Source: Rhodococcus jostii RHA1
GTDB lineage: Bacteria; Actinomycetota; Actinomycetes; Mycobacteriales; Mycobacteriaceae
NCBI RefSeq assembly: GCF_000014565.1
Contig: NC_008268.1
Coordinates: 5,894,501-5,958,500 of the forward strand
Direction: 5' to 3'
DNA: 64,000 nucleotides
Shown: piece by piece, positions 26,654-35,361 of the stretch
How the letters are laid out: the number at the start of each line of letters is the position of its first letter
Numbering within the stretch: the first letter of the stretch is position 1
Made by a program: the position numbers and the translations under genes
The notes under the pieces: model-generated
The model's input: the letters and a program-made list of their open reading frames with translations, nothing else
The model's database searches: none
Told to the model about the DNA's origin: nothing

Positions 26654-27130
26654 TCAGGGGTGTCCGTACAGGTGGTAGCCGGCGTTCATGTTCGGGTAGC
26701 CCGAGTCGATCCAGCTGCTGATGCCGTAGGCGTGGCCGTAGTTGGCGTCGACGCGGGTTCCGTCCACGTCGGTCGTGTTGCTGTAGTTGTCGGCGCGGAA
26801 CACGGCCTGGGCACCGCCGGGGAGCGAGTACGTGGCATCCACCTCGACGCCGTTCGGGTCGGTGGAGAATGCCTTCACGATCTGGCTGCTGTGCGGGGCG
26901 AGGTAGTCCGACGGCGCCTGAATCCACTGCCCGTAGGGGTTCGACGAACCCGCGAGGACCATCGGCAGGTCGGTGTCGTTGCTGATCGTCATCGCGATCG
27001 TCGGTCCCGATGTCGGCATCGTGCCCGCCGTGGCAACCCCGGCGGCGGCGATGGCGAATCCGGTGACGGCCACTGCGGTGGCGGGCAGTGCGATGAAGAG
27101 TGCGACGCGGCGACGGGCGGTGGTGCGCAT
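26654..27130 (-). CDS. Secreted beta-rich hypothetical protein
   Basis: 158 residues with a Sec signal (MRTTARRRVALFIALPATAV, cleavage near ATAG). The mature part of about 125 residues is predicted beta-rich from alternating polar/hydrophobic segments (IAMTISNDTDLPMVL, VDATYSLPGGAQAVFRAD) and ends Tyr/Gly-rich (NMNAGYHLYGHP). No Cys is present in the mature part. It resembles small single-domain beta-sandwich exported proteins (aegerolysin-like or similar), but no diagnostic motif allows a family call. It is divergent from the response-regulator gene at 27411 and may be its target. Confidence 0.65.
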   Translation of the reverse strand: MRTTARRRVALFIALPATAVAVTGFAIAAAGVATAGTMPTSGPTIAMTISNDTDLPMVLAGSSNPYGQWIQAPSDYLAPHSSQIVKAFSTDPNGVEVDATYSLPGGAQAVFRADNYSNTTDVDGTRVDANYGHAYGISSWIDSGYPNMNAGYHLYGHP

Positions 27131-27410
27131 GATGGCTTCTCCTGGGTTCTGGAACTTCGGGGGTCTGACGCTTTGGGGTGGAACGTCTGGGGCCGTGGGG
27201 TTTTCGGTTTCCGATCTCCCCGTTTCCGGTGTGTGTCAACTATGTCGTGAATGCGCGCCGTCGTCTGTCCACCGACAGGACGGAGGGCGGGATGAATCCG
27301 GTGTCCACCGATCGGGGGACAGCGGGCCCGCGAAGTGCTCCGCGCGGGCCTGCTCTCGTGAGAAAGTGAGCAATGGACTTCGCTGGAGTCGCTTCGCATC
27401 GGACCACGCC

Positions 27411-28046
27411 GTGAGCGCCGTGCGGGTCGTGGTGGGCGACGACCACCCGATCTTTCGGGACGGTGTCGTCCGTGCGCTCCTCGCGAGTGGCGACATCGAA
27501 GTGGTCGGTGAGGCGGACGACGGTGCGGCGGCGCTCGCCCTGATCCGCGAACTCGCCCCCGACGTCGCACTGCTCGACTATCGGATGCCGGAGCTCGACG
27601 GTTCCCAGGTGGCGGCGGCCGTGCGACGAGCCGAACTCGCCACGCGCGTGCTGCTGCTGTCTGCGCACGACGAATCCGCGATCGTGTACCACGCGTTGCA
27701 GGAGGGGGCGGCGGGATTCCTGCCGAAGGAGTCGACCCGGGCGGAGATCGTGAAAGCCGTCCTGGACTGCGCACAGGGCCGCGACGTCCTCCCCGCCTCC
27801 CTCGCGGTCGGACTGGCAGGCGAGGTGCGTCGTCGCAGTGAACCGGTCGGGCCGGCGCTGAGCGGTCGGGAGAAGGAAGTGCTGGCGCTCATTGCGCGCG
27901 GGCAGAGCATTCCCACGATCGCCGGTGAGCTGTACCTGGCGCCGTCGACGGTCAAGACCCATGTCCAGCGCCTCTACGAGAAGCTCGGGGTCAGCGACCG
28001 CGCCGCCGCGGTGGCCGAGGCGATGCGACGCGGCTTGCTGGAGTGA
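27411..28046 (+). CDS. NarL/FixJ-family response regulator
   Basis: 211 residues from the GTG at 27411; upstream in-frame sequence is not conserved-looking. Receiver domain: acidic pair D10-D11, phospho-acceptor D56 in ALLDYRMPELDG, K near FLPKES. C-terminal LuxR HTH: LSGREKEVLALIARGQSIPT and APSTVKTHVQRLYEKLGVSD. It pairs with the histidine kinase 1 nt downstream. The target is unknown; the divergent secreted protein gene is a candidate. Confidence 0.92.
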   Translation: MSAVRVVVGDDHPIFRDGVVRALLASGDIEVVGEADDGAAALALIRELAPDVALLDYRMPELDGSQVAAAVRRAELATRVLLLSAHDESAIVYHALQEGAAGFLPKESTRAEIVKAVLDCAQGRDVLPASLAVGLAGEVRRRSEPVGPALSGREKEVLALIARGQSIPTIAGELYLAPSTVKTHVQRLYEKLGVSDRAAAVAEAMRRGLLE

Positions 28047-28047
28047 C

Positions 28048-29232
28048 GTGCCGCATCCGTCCCAGAGTCGCGTAGTTCGTCGTTACAGCACCGAGGCGGT
28101 CCGGGTGACCGCCATACTCCGGTTACCGCTGATCGGTCTGATGGCGCTGCTCGGACCGGTGATCCGCGTGACGCACTGGCAACCCGACGTCTTCGCGGGG
28201 CTGCTGATCGGGTATGCGGCGGTCGCTCTCGGCTGGCTGATCTTCGTCCTGGTGCGGGACGTCGGACCGTGGGCGGGCTGGGTGTCCACGGCCGCGGACG
28301 TCACCGCGGTGGTGGCGTTGTGCGTCGTCTCCGGCGGCGCGACGTCGGTGCTGCTCCCGGTGTTCTTCCTGTTGCCGATCTCGGTGGCGTTTCAGTACCG
28401 GCCGCGTCTGACGGCGATCGTCGGCGTCTGCACCGCCGTCGGGTACCAGGTGGTGTGGATCGTCTACTCCAAGCGCGACGACGCAGTCGGCTTCCCCGAC
28501 GAGGTGTACCTCTACTTCGGTTTCCTGTTGTGGCTCGCGGCCGCGACGACGGCGTTGTCGTACGTGCTGGTCCGGCGCTCTGCGACGGTGATCTCGCTGA
28601 TGGATGTGCGCAGGCAGTTGATCGCCGAATCGATGGGTGCCGAGGAACGCGAGCGACGGCAACTGGCCGAGGACCTCCACGACGGGCCCCTGCAGAATGT
28701 GCTGGCCGCCCGGCTGGATGTGGAGGAGGCCCTGGAGCGGAACCCGGACGACATGCTCGTCGCCGCCGAGTCCGCCCTCCGCGAGACCGCGGCGCAGCTG
28801 CGGTCCACCGTCACCACACTGCATCCGCAGGTCCTCGCGCAGCTGGGCCTCACCGCGGCGCTGCGCGAGCTCGCGGATCTCTACGCCCGGCGGGGGTTCG
28901 AGATGACGGTGAGCGTCGACGACGTCGGTCACCCCGACTGCCAGGAGCTGCTCTACCGGGTGGCGCGGGAACTGCTCACCAACGTGTCGAAGCACGCCCG
29001 CGCCACCACGATCGAACTCGCACTCACCCGCGCCGGCGGGCGGACCACGCTGACGGTCGCCGACGACGGCGCCGGATTCGACCCGGCCGTCGTCCCGGAA
29101 CGGGTGGCGCAGGGGCACATCGGACTGGCCTCGCACATCGTGCGGGTCGAAAGCCTCGGCGGCACCTTCGACGTCACGTCCTCACCCGGATCGGGCACCC
29201 GAGTGGTGGTGACGGTCCCGGACTCCGGCTGA
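28048..29232 (+). CDS. HisKA_3-type (NarX/DesK-like) membrane sensor histidine kinase
   Basis: 394 residues from the GTG at 28048, which lies 1 nt after the response-regulator stop. Five or six transmembrane helices fill residues 20-175 with very short loops, so sensing is probably within the membrane. Phospho-acceptor His211 is in LAEDLHDGPLQNVLAARLDV; the ATPase domain has ELLTNVSKHARA (N box) and VADDGAGFDP, with GHIGLASHI. It phosphorylates the adjacent regulator. It is convergent with the DJ-1-like gene 16 bp away. Confidence 0.92.
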   Translation: MPHPSQSRVVRRYSTEAVRVTAILRLPLIGLMALLGPVIRVTHWQPDVFAGLLIGYAAVALGWLIFVLVRDVGPWAGWVSTAADVTAVVALCVVSGGATSVLLPVFFLLPISVAFQYRPRLTAIVGVCTAVGYQVVWIVYSKRDDAVGFPDEVYLYFGFLLWLAAATTALSYVLVRRSATVISLMDVRRQLIAESMGAEERERRQLAEDLHDGPLQNVLAARLDVEEALERNPDDMLVAAESALRETAAQLRSTVTTLHPQVLAQLGLTAALRELADLYARRGFEMTVSVDDVGHPDCQELLYRVARELLTNVSKHARATTIELALTRAGGRTTLTVADDGAGFDPAVVPERVAQGHIGLASHIVRVESLGGTFDVTSSPGSGTRVVVTVPDSG

Positions 29233-29248
29233 TCCAGGCCCGACGAGG

Positions 29249-29818
29249 TCACTGTGGGTGGCGGCCCTCGGCGAATTCCTCGACGATCTTCGCGCAGAAC
29301 GCGGGTAGGTCGTCGGGGTTGCGGCTCGACACCAACCCGTTGTCGACCACCACTTCCTCGTCGACCACGGTTCCGCCCGCGTTGCGGATGTCGGTGCGCA
29401 CGCTGGGATACGACGTGAGAGTGCGGCCGCGGACGACGTCGGCCTCGACCAACGTCCACGGTCCGTGGCAGATCACGCCCACTGGTTTGCCCGAATCGAC
29501 GAAGTCGCGGACGAAGGCGACGGCGGACGCGTCCATCCGGAGGTGGTCGGGGTTCGTGGTACCGCCCGGCAGGATCAATGCGTCGAAGTCGGCGACCGAC
29601 ACGTCGCCGACGGCGGCGTCGACGGCATAGGTGCCTGCCGCGTTCACATCCGAGTTCATGGCCTGGATCTTGCCGGGGGACAACGAGATCAGCCGGACCT
29701 CCGCGCCGGCGTCCTCCACGGCCTTCCGGGGTTCGACGAGTTCGACTTCCTCGACGCCGTCGGTGGCCAGGATCGCGACCTTCCGGCCGCGAAGTGTCTC
29801 TGCCGATGTCATGGGCAC
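29249..29818 (-). CDS. DJ-1/PfpI family protein
   Basis: 189 residues, with the PfpI fold order: VAILATDGVEEVEL, the Glu in this first motif, and nucleophile-elbow Cys in VGVICHGPWTLVEA. PfpI/DJ-1 members act as stress-protective deglycases or proteases in the literature; the exact activity is open. The ATG at 29818 or 29812 (MTSAET) may start translation. It follows the FAD-Rieske gene direction with a 63-bp gap and probably belongs to the same stress cluster. Confidence 0.85.
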   Translation of the reverse strand: MPMTSAETLRGRKVAILATDGVEEVELVEPRKAVEDAGAEVRLISLSPGKIQAMNSDVNAAGTYAVDAAVGDVSVADFDALILPGGTTNPDHLRMDASAVAFVRDFVDSGKPVGVICHGPWTLVEADVVRGRTLTSYPSVRTDIRNAGGTVVDEEVVVDNGLVSSRNPDDLPAFCAKIVEEFAEGRHPQ

Positions 29819-29881
29819 TTCCTTCCTTTCGTGGGTACAAGCGACGGGTACCCAGGTGGCCCGCGGCCAATCGGGTGGGGA

Positions 29882-31360
29882 TCAGAGCCGTCGGAGATCG
29901 GTGGTTGCGGGGCCCTCGAGAAGTGTTCCGCCGGCAGTGAATCGGGACCCGTGCAGCGGGCAGTCCCACGACGCCTCCGCATCGTTCCAGCGGAGCACAC
30001 CACCGAGGTGCGGGCAGACGGCGCAGACCCGCTCGGTGTGACCGTTCGAGGTGTACTCGCCGACGGGCAGCAGTCCCTCTCGCACGATGCGAGCCCGGCC
30101 CTTCCCGCGTTGTCTCCCCACGAGTGCGTCGCCCCAGCCCGCAGCCATCTCCCTCGCCACCTCGCCGTTCGCCTTCACCGCCGCGGGAAGGTCGAAAAGC
30201 TGCGTCGGCGAATAGCTCTGGAAGGCCTCCGCCCACCGCATGTGGCCACCGAGAATGCGTCCGGCGAGCGCAAGAGCGGCGGCGACGCCGTTCGAGAGTC
30301 CCCACTTTCCGTACCCCGTCGCGACGAGAATGCCGTCTCTGCCGGGAACCAGTGGGCCGACGTAGGGAAGCGCGTTCAGCGAGGAGTAATCCTGCGCCGA
30401 CCAGCGGTGGGTCGGCGTCGCCCCGGGAAAGTGACGGCCGGTCCAGGCCAGCAGATCGTCGACCGCGGCCTGTGGCGACGTGCTTCGCCCGACGTCGTGA
30501 CCGTTGCCGCCGACGACCAGAACACGGCCGTCGTCGGCCGGGCGCAGCGACCGTGTGGGCTGATCGGCGGTCAGGTACATGCCGCCGGGGGCACCGCCCG
30601 GCACCCGGAACGCCGCCGCATAGGATCGCTCCGCCGTCAGCCGCGCGAAGAATCCTCCGCGGTCGAGGATCGGCGTTCCCGTCGCGAGAACCACGCGGCG
30701 GGCTTCGATGTCGCCGTCCGGCGTCGCCAGGACGTGGAATCGCACCAGCGTCCGGACCGATGTCACGCGACGGTGCTCGAACACGTCGCCGCCGTGCGTG
30801 ATCAGGTCGCGGGCCACCGCATGGAGAACGGGCATCGGGTCCAGGAACGCCTGGTCGTCGATTGTGACGGCGTCGACGTGGGGCACCGGGATGTCGAGTT
30901 CCGGCACCAGGCGGACGGGCAGGCCCGCCGATCGGGCGGCCGTGTATTGAGCGCGCACCGCGTCGACGCCGGACTCGGTCTGCGCGAACGTGAAATCCGG
31001 TGCCGTGCCGACGGGAATCCCGCGGTCGTGGCAGTACCGGAGCAGCCACTGCTGGCCCTCCAGATTTCCCTCGACGTACGACCGCAGGATGTGCACTGCG
31101 TGACGTCGGCCGATCTCGGCGAGCCGGGTACCTTGCAGCACACTGACCTTGCCCGTGGTGTTCCCCGTCGTGACGGCGCCGATGGTCCGCGCTTCCACGA
31201 CGGCGACGTGTTGTCCCGCACGGGCGAGCAGCAACCCGAGGATCAGTCCGGTCACCCCCGCGCCCACCACCACGGTGTCGTACCGTCCACGTTCGTCCCA
31301 TGACCGCCCGGTGACCGCACCGCGGTGCCCGGCGACGTGATCGAGCCACAGAGAAGGCAT
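29882..31360 (-). CDS. FAD-dependent oxidoreductase (DAO fold) fused to C-terminal Rieske domain
   Basis: 492 residues from the ATG at 31360 (TAATG overlap with the upstream dehydrogenase). N-terminal Rossmann: YDTVVVGAGVTGLILGLLLA with E in VVEA, DAO-like core ending in VGPLVPGRDGILVATGYGKW. The C-terminal about 90 residues form a Rieske [2Fe-2S] centre: CPHLGGVLRWN and CPLHGSRF. Such proteins occur in actinobacterial stress clusters; the substrate is unknown. It should transfer electrons from FAD-bound substrate to the cluster and on to an unseen partner. Upstream coupling to the Zn-ADH suggests linked redox steps. Confidence 0.85.
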   Translation of the reverse strand: MPSLWLDHVAGHRGAVTGRSWDERGRYDTVVVGAGVTGLILGLLLARAGQHVAVVEARTIGAVTTGNTTGKVSVLQGTRLAEIGRRHAVHILRSYVEGNLEGQQWLLRYCHDRGIPVGTAPDFTFAQTESGVDAVRAQYTAARSAGLPVRLVPELDIPVPHVDAVTIDDQAFLDPMPVLHAVARDLITHGGDVFEHRRVTSVRTLVRFHVLATPDGDIEARRVVLATGTPILDRGGFFARLTAERSYAAAFRVPGGAPGGMYLTADQPTRSLRPADDGRVLVVGGNGHDVGRSTSPQAAVDDLLAWTGRHFPGATPTHRWSAQDYSSLNALPYVGPLVPGRDGILVATGYGKWGLSNGVAAALALAGRILGGHMRWAEAFQSYSPTQLFDLPAAVKANGEVAREMAAGWGDALVGRQRGKGRARIVREGLLPVGEYTSNGHTERVCAVCPHLGGVLRWNDAEASWDCPLHGSRFTAGGTLLEGPATTDLRRL

Positions 31361-32541
31361 TACGGCTTCAGGAGAATCTTCACAGCGCCGTCTTCCTTCT
31401 TCTGGAAGATCTCGTACGCGTGCGGCGCGTGGTCCAGTGGCAGTTCGTGAGTGGCGAACGTGTCGACGCCCAGGGGGTCGGCGTCGGTGAGCAACGGCAG
31501 AATGTCCGGGACCCACCGCTTCACGTTGGCCTGGCCCATCCGCACCTGAATCTGCTTGTCGAACAGGGTGAGCATCGGTATCGGGTCGGCCATTCCGCCG
31601 TACACCCCGATGAGCGAGAGGGTGCCGCCGCGCCGCACGATGTCGATGGCCGAGTACAGGGCGTGCAGCCGGTCGATTCCCACCGTCGACATCAGCGGGC
31701 CCGCGAGGGCGTCGGGCAGGTACGACGTGACCTGTTGCAGGAGTTTCGCGCCGGGGGAGCCGTGCGCTTCCATGCCGACGGCGTCGATGACGGAATCGGG
31801 GCCGCGGCCGCCGGTCATCTCCCGGATCACGTCGCCGAGTTCGCCCTCGGCGTCGGTCAGGTCGACCGTCTCGATGTGTCGTGCCTGCGGGCGGGCGAGA
31901 CGCTCGGGCACGAGATCCACGCCGATGACACGAAAACCGTTGTGCGCAGCGATGCGTGCCGCCATGTCACCGATCGGCCCGAGCCCGAGAACGACGACGG
32001 AACCGCCGTCGGGTATGTCCGCGTACTCGACGGCCTGCCACGCCGTCGGCAGCACGTCGGACAGGTACACGAAGCGCGAATCCGGTGGGCCGTCGGGAAC
32101 CGTGATGTGGGTGTTCTTCACGTGCGGCACCCGAAGATACTCGGCCTGGCCGCCGCGAACGCTCCCGTACAGTTTCGAATACCCGAACAGCGCCGCACCC
32201 GTACCCTCGTCCCGGTTCTGGGTGATCTCGCACTGCGTGAACAGCTTTCGGTCGCACATGTGGCAATTGCCGCAGGATATCTGGAACGGGATCACCACCC
32301 GGTCGCCGACCTTCACGTCGGTCACCTCGGACCCCACCTCGCGGACGATGCCCATCGGTTCGTGGCCGAGGATGTCGCCCTCGCTCATGAACGCGCCGAG
32401 CACCTCGTACAGGTGGAGGTCGGAGCCGCAGATGTTGGTGGTGGTGATCTCGACGATCGCGTCGGTCTTCTGTTCGATCACGGGGTCGGGGACGGTGTCG
32501 ACGCTGACCTTCCGTTTGCCCTGCCACGTCACGGCTCTCAT
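31360..32541 (-). CDS. Zn-dependent alcohol/formaldehyde dehydrogenase-like protein
   Basis: 393 residues of the MDR superfamily, long-chain formaldehyde-dehydrogenase-like type. Catalytic zinc ligands lie in NICGSDLH and ILGHEPMG; the structural zinc set is CGNCHMCDRKLFTQC. The NAD-binding motif is VVLGLGPIGDMAA. Substrate cannot be set from sequence, but aldehydes or alcohols are likely. Both ends overlap neighbours (4 nt with the ChaB-like gene, 1 nt with the FAD-Rieske gene), so it is mid-operon. Confidence 0.88.
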   Translation of the reverse strand: MRAVTWQGKRKVSVDTVPDPVIEQKTDAIVEITTTNICGSDLHLYEVLGAFMSEGDILGHEPMGIVREVGSEVTDVKVGDRVVIPFQISCGNCHMCDRKLFTQCEITQNRDEGTGAALFGYSKLYGSVRGGQAEYLRVPHVKNTHITVPDGPPDSRFVYLSDVLPTAWQAVEYADIPDGGSVVVLGLGPIGDMAARIAAHNGFRVIGVDLVPERLARPQARHIETVDLTDAEGELGDVIREMTGGRGPDSVIDAVGMEAHGSPGAKLLQQVTSYLPDALAGPLMSTVGIDRLHALYSAIDIVRRGGTLSLIGVYGGMADPIPMLTLFDKQIQVRMGQANVKRWVPDILPLLTDADPLGVDTFATHELPLDHAPHAYEIFQKKEDGAVKILLKP

Positions 32542-32945
32542 CGGGCTCTCCGGTTCGCCTTCTCGATCGCGTCGACGAGTTCGTCCTTGGTCATCGTGGA
32601 CCGGCCGTGTATGTCGAGCCGCTGCGCGATGTGCACGAGATGGTCTTTGCTCGCATTGGCGTCGACTCCCTCGGCCGTCTCACCGGACGCGTTCGGGCCG
32701 CCGCTCTTCGCGCGCTCGTCCGACGGGCCCTTCTCGTCCTTGGCCTCCCAGTGGTCCCCGACCTTCTCGTAGCCGTGTTTGAGGGCGTCGTACGCGACGC
32801 GATGCGCCCGTTCCTCGTCCCCGTACTGATCCATTGCGGAGTCGTACACCTTGGCGAACGTGCGCTGCGCCTTCTCGGACGACTTCTTCAGCGTCTCGGG
32901 GAGCTCGCTCTTCTTCGGCTTGCCGCTGTCGGTGGTCTTCGGCAC
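32538..32945 (-). CDS. ChaB-like protein with C-terminal Rho-N/SAP-like motif
   Basis: 135 residues from GTG at 32945 after GAGGAGGAATTCC. A ChaB domain lies at residues 10-75 (LPETLKKSSEKAQRTFAKVY, DEERAHRVAYDALKHGYEK). A disordered polar linker and a C-terminal helix-turn-helix of Rho-N type follow (LVHIAQRLDIHGRSTMTKDE, LVDAIEKANR). It is probably a small cytoplasmic, possibly nucleic-acid-binding, stress protein; true function is unknown. First gene of the overlapping trio with the Zn-ADH and FAD-Rieske genes. Confidence 0.8.
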   Translation of the reverse strand: MPKTTDSGKPKKSELPETLKKSSEKAQRTFAKVYDSAMDQYGDEERAHRVAYDALKHGYEKVGDHWEAKDEKGPSDERAKSGGPNASGETAEGVDANASKDHLVHIAQRLDIHGRSTMTKDELVDAIEKANRRAR

Positions 32946-33003
32946 GGAATTCCTCCTCGGGTGTAGCGGTGCCCGTTCGGACGAATACCCGACTCTCGGA
33001 GAT

Positions 33004-33498
33004 CTATGCGAGCGGCGGAGGAACTCGACCGGGCGCGGAGACCAACGCCTGCTCGAGCAGTTCCAGGGCACGGTCGGTCGTTGCGGTCACGACGTCCTGC
33101 GGTTCACCGTCGAATCGGTGCATCTCGGTGTCGATGCGGCCGTGAGCGAAGAGTCCGAACCAGACGGTCCCCGGCGGTTGCCCGTCCTGAGGGTCGGGGC
33201 CGCCCGCACCGGTCACCGCGACGGCGATGTCGGCTCCGAGCAGTTCGGCGACCGCTCCGGCCATCGCGCGGGCACTGGCCTCGCTGACGACGGGACCGTC
33301 CGGCACCTTCAGCACCCGGTGCTTCACTTCGCTGGAATACGCGACCACGCTGCCCCGATACCAGTCGGAGGAGGCGGGCGCCGCGCCGAGAATGCACGAG
33401 ATCTGCCCGCCGGTGAGCGATTCCGCCGTTGCGAGGAAGACGTGCGCGCTCTGCGCAGCGGTCGAGATCCGTTCTGCGATTCGGTGCTGCGGACTCAT
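33004..33498 (-). CDS. CinA C-terminal domain protein (NMN amidohydrolase-like)
   Basis: 164 residues from the ATG at 33498. It is a stand-alone CinA C-domain: FLATAESLTGGQISCIL, GSVVAYSSEVKH, VTGAGGPDPQDGQPPGTVWFG. Characterised members deamidate nicotinamide mononucleotide in pyridine nucleotide salvage (PncC). The N-terminal competence-damage domain is absent, as usual for PncC. It precedes the ChaB-Zn-ADH-Rieske operon by 58 bp on the same strand. Confidence 0.9.
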   Translation of the reverse strand: MSPQHRIAERISTAAQSAHVFLATAESLTGGQISCILGAAPASSDWYRGSVVAYSSEVKHRVLKVPDGPVVSEASARAMAGAVAELLGADIAVAVTGAGGPDPQDGQPPGTVWFGLFAHGRIDTEMHRFDGEPQDVVTATTDRALELLEQALVSAPGRVPPPLA

Positions 33499-33672
33499 GG
33501 ACCTCACGTTATCGGACGTGTTCCGGCGCGGAGTTGCCGTCGGCACCCGCGAGCTAGGTGGAACAGGTTTCAGTTTTGCCGGTTTCCGGTTAGGGTGTCG
33601 GTGACCCAGGACACAGAAAATCCAGGCCGCCGGACCACGCGCCTCGGCGTCGCGGGAGTAGAAGGATTACAG

Positions 33673-35250
33673 ATGACCGACGAGTTCGCAGATCTGCATC
33701 GACCCGCCTTCGCTGCAGACCTCCTCATCACTGCACTGGAACGCAACTCCGACAAGCCTGCGCTCTACCTCGGCGACGTCGTCCTCACCGGCGGTGAGAT
33801 GCGCGATCAGATCAGTTGCTTTGCGCAGGCACTGGCTTCGCTCGGAATCGGTAAGGGCACGAGCACCGCCATGCTGTCCAAGAACAGGCCCGAAGTGCTC
33901 ATCAGCATGGGCGCCACCATGATCTCCGGATGCCGCGCCAGCGCGCTGAACCCGATGGGCTCGCTCGACGACCATCTGTACATCGTCGGCGACGCCGAGA
34001 TCCAGACGTTGATCTTCGATCCCACCGCCTTCGAGGAGCGCGCCGCCGAACTGGAGGCGCAGTCGCCCTCGATCGAGAACGTGTTGTCGTTGGGGCCGTC
34101 CGAAGTGGGCACCGACATTCTCGCGCTCGCCGAGACGTTCACCCCGCGACGCCTGCGGGCGGCGGACGTGGCCGCCGACGACAACAGCAGCATGGTCTAC
34201 ACCGGCGGCACCACCGGCAAGCCCAAGGGCGTCGTCGGCTCGTACCAGTCCGGCGCGACGCTCAATCAGATCCAGATGGCCGAATGGCAGTGGCCCGACG
34301 AACCGCGTTTCCTCATCTGCACGCCGCTGTCGCACGCCGGCGCCGCGTTCTTCATCCCGACCCTGCTGCGTGGTGGCGCGCTGATCGTGCTGCCCGCGTT
34401 CGAGCCCGGTGCCGTCCTCGAGGCGATCGAGAAGCACAAGATCTCGGCCACGATGCTCGTCCCCACCATGATCTACCTGCTGATGGATCACCCCGACCTG
34501 CCGAAGCGGGACGTGTCCAGCCTGCAGACGCTGTTCTACGGCGCTTCGGCGATGTCGCCGGCCCGGTTGAAGGAGGGCATCGAGAAGTTCGGCCAGATCT
34601 TCTTCCAGTTCTACGGCCAGACCGAATGCGGAATGACCATCGCGGTGCTGCGGAAGGAAGAGCACCTCGCGGACGATCCCAGCCGGCTCGCGACGTGCGG
34701 GCGTCCCGTGCCCTGGCTGAACGTCGCCCTGCTCGACGACGACCTGAACGAGGTCCCGCAGGGTGAGCTCGGCGAGATCTGCGTCCGCGGCCCGCTGGTC
34801 ATGAAGGGGTACTGGAAGAAGCCCGACGAGACCGCCGAGGCGTTCCGCGGTGGCTGGCTGCACACGGGCGACGTCGCGCGCAGGGACAAAGACGGATTCA
34901 TGACGATCGTCGACCGCAAGAAGGACATGATCGTCACCGGCGGATTCAACGTGTTCCCCCGGGAGATCGAGGACGTCATCTCGGCGCATCCCGCCGTCGG
35001 CTCGGTCGCGGTGGTCGGCGTTCCGGACGAGAAGTGGGGCGAGGCCGTCAAGGCGTGCGTCGTGTTACGGGCCGGGCAGACGGTCGATGCCGCCGAACTC
35101 GTCGAACGGGTACGGGCCGCGAAGGGATCGGTGCACGCCCCCAAATCGATCGACTTCGTCGACGCGCTGCCGCTGACCCCGCTCGGAAAACTGGACAAGA
35201 AGGCGCTGCGCGCCCGGTACTGGGAAAGTGCAGACCGAGCGGTCGGATAG
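33673..35250 (+). CDS. Fatty acyl-CoA synthetase (FadD/AMP-binding family)
   Basis: 525 residues from ATG at 33673 with RBS AGAAGGA. It has the acyl-adenylate motifs: P-loop-like MVYTGGTTGKPKG, FYGQTECGMT (A5), GWLHTGDVARRDKDGF (A7), DRKKDMIVTGG (A8) and catalytic Lys in PLGKLDKKAL (A10). It activates a carboxylic acid to acyl-CoA via acyl-AMP; chain length cannot be read from sequence. A region of 110 bp without a gene separates it from the flavohaemoprotein gene. Confidence 0.92.
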   Translation: MTDEFADLHRPAFAADLLITALERNSDKPALYLGDVVLTGGEMRDQISCFAQALASLGIGKGTSTAMLSKNRPEVLISMGATMISGCRASALNPMGSLDDHLYIVGDAEIQTLIFDPTAFEERAAELEAQSPSIENVLSLGPSEVGTDILALAETFTPRRLRAADVAADDNSSMVYTGGTTGKPKGVVGSYQSGATLNQIQMAEWQWPDEPRFLICTPLSHAGAAFFIPTLLRGGALIVLPAFEPGAVLEAIEKHKISATMLVPTMIYLLMDHPDLPKRDVSSLQTLFYGASAMSPARLKEGIEKFGQIFFQFYGQTECGMTIAVLRKEEHLADDPSRLATCGRPVPWLNVALLDDDLNEVPQGELGEICVRGPLVMKGYWKKPDETAEAFRGGWLHTGDVARRDKDGFMTIVDRKKDMIVTGGFNVFPREIEDVISAHPAVGSVAVVGVPDEKWGEAVKACVVLRAGQTVDAAELVERVRAAKGSVHAPKSIDFVDALPLTPLGKLDKKALRARYWESADRAVG

Positions 35251-35361
35251 CACGACCAGGGCGGGAAACAAGGGACCTGGTCTGCGGCGTGGCGCCCGCG
35301 CCTATAGTCTGCCCAAGTACTTCGCGGCGGGGCCGCGTTCGGTCGGTGACGAGGATGCGCG

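Noticed and set aside
29953..31303. Long plus-strand frame opposite the FAD-Rieske gene
   Set aside because: Arg/Val-rich antisense product with no domain; the minus strand has clear FAD and Rieske motifs.
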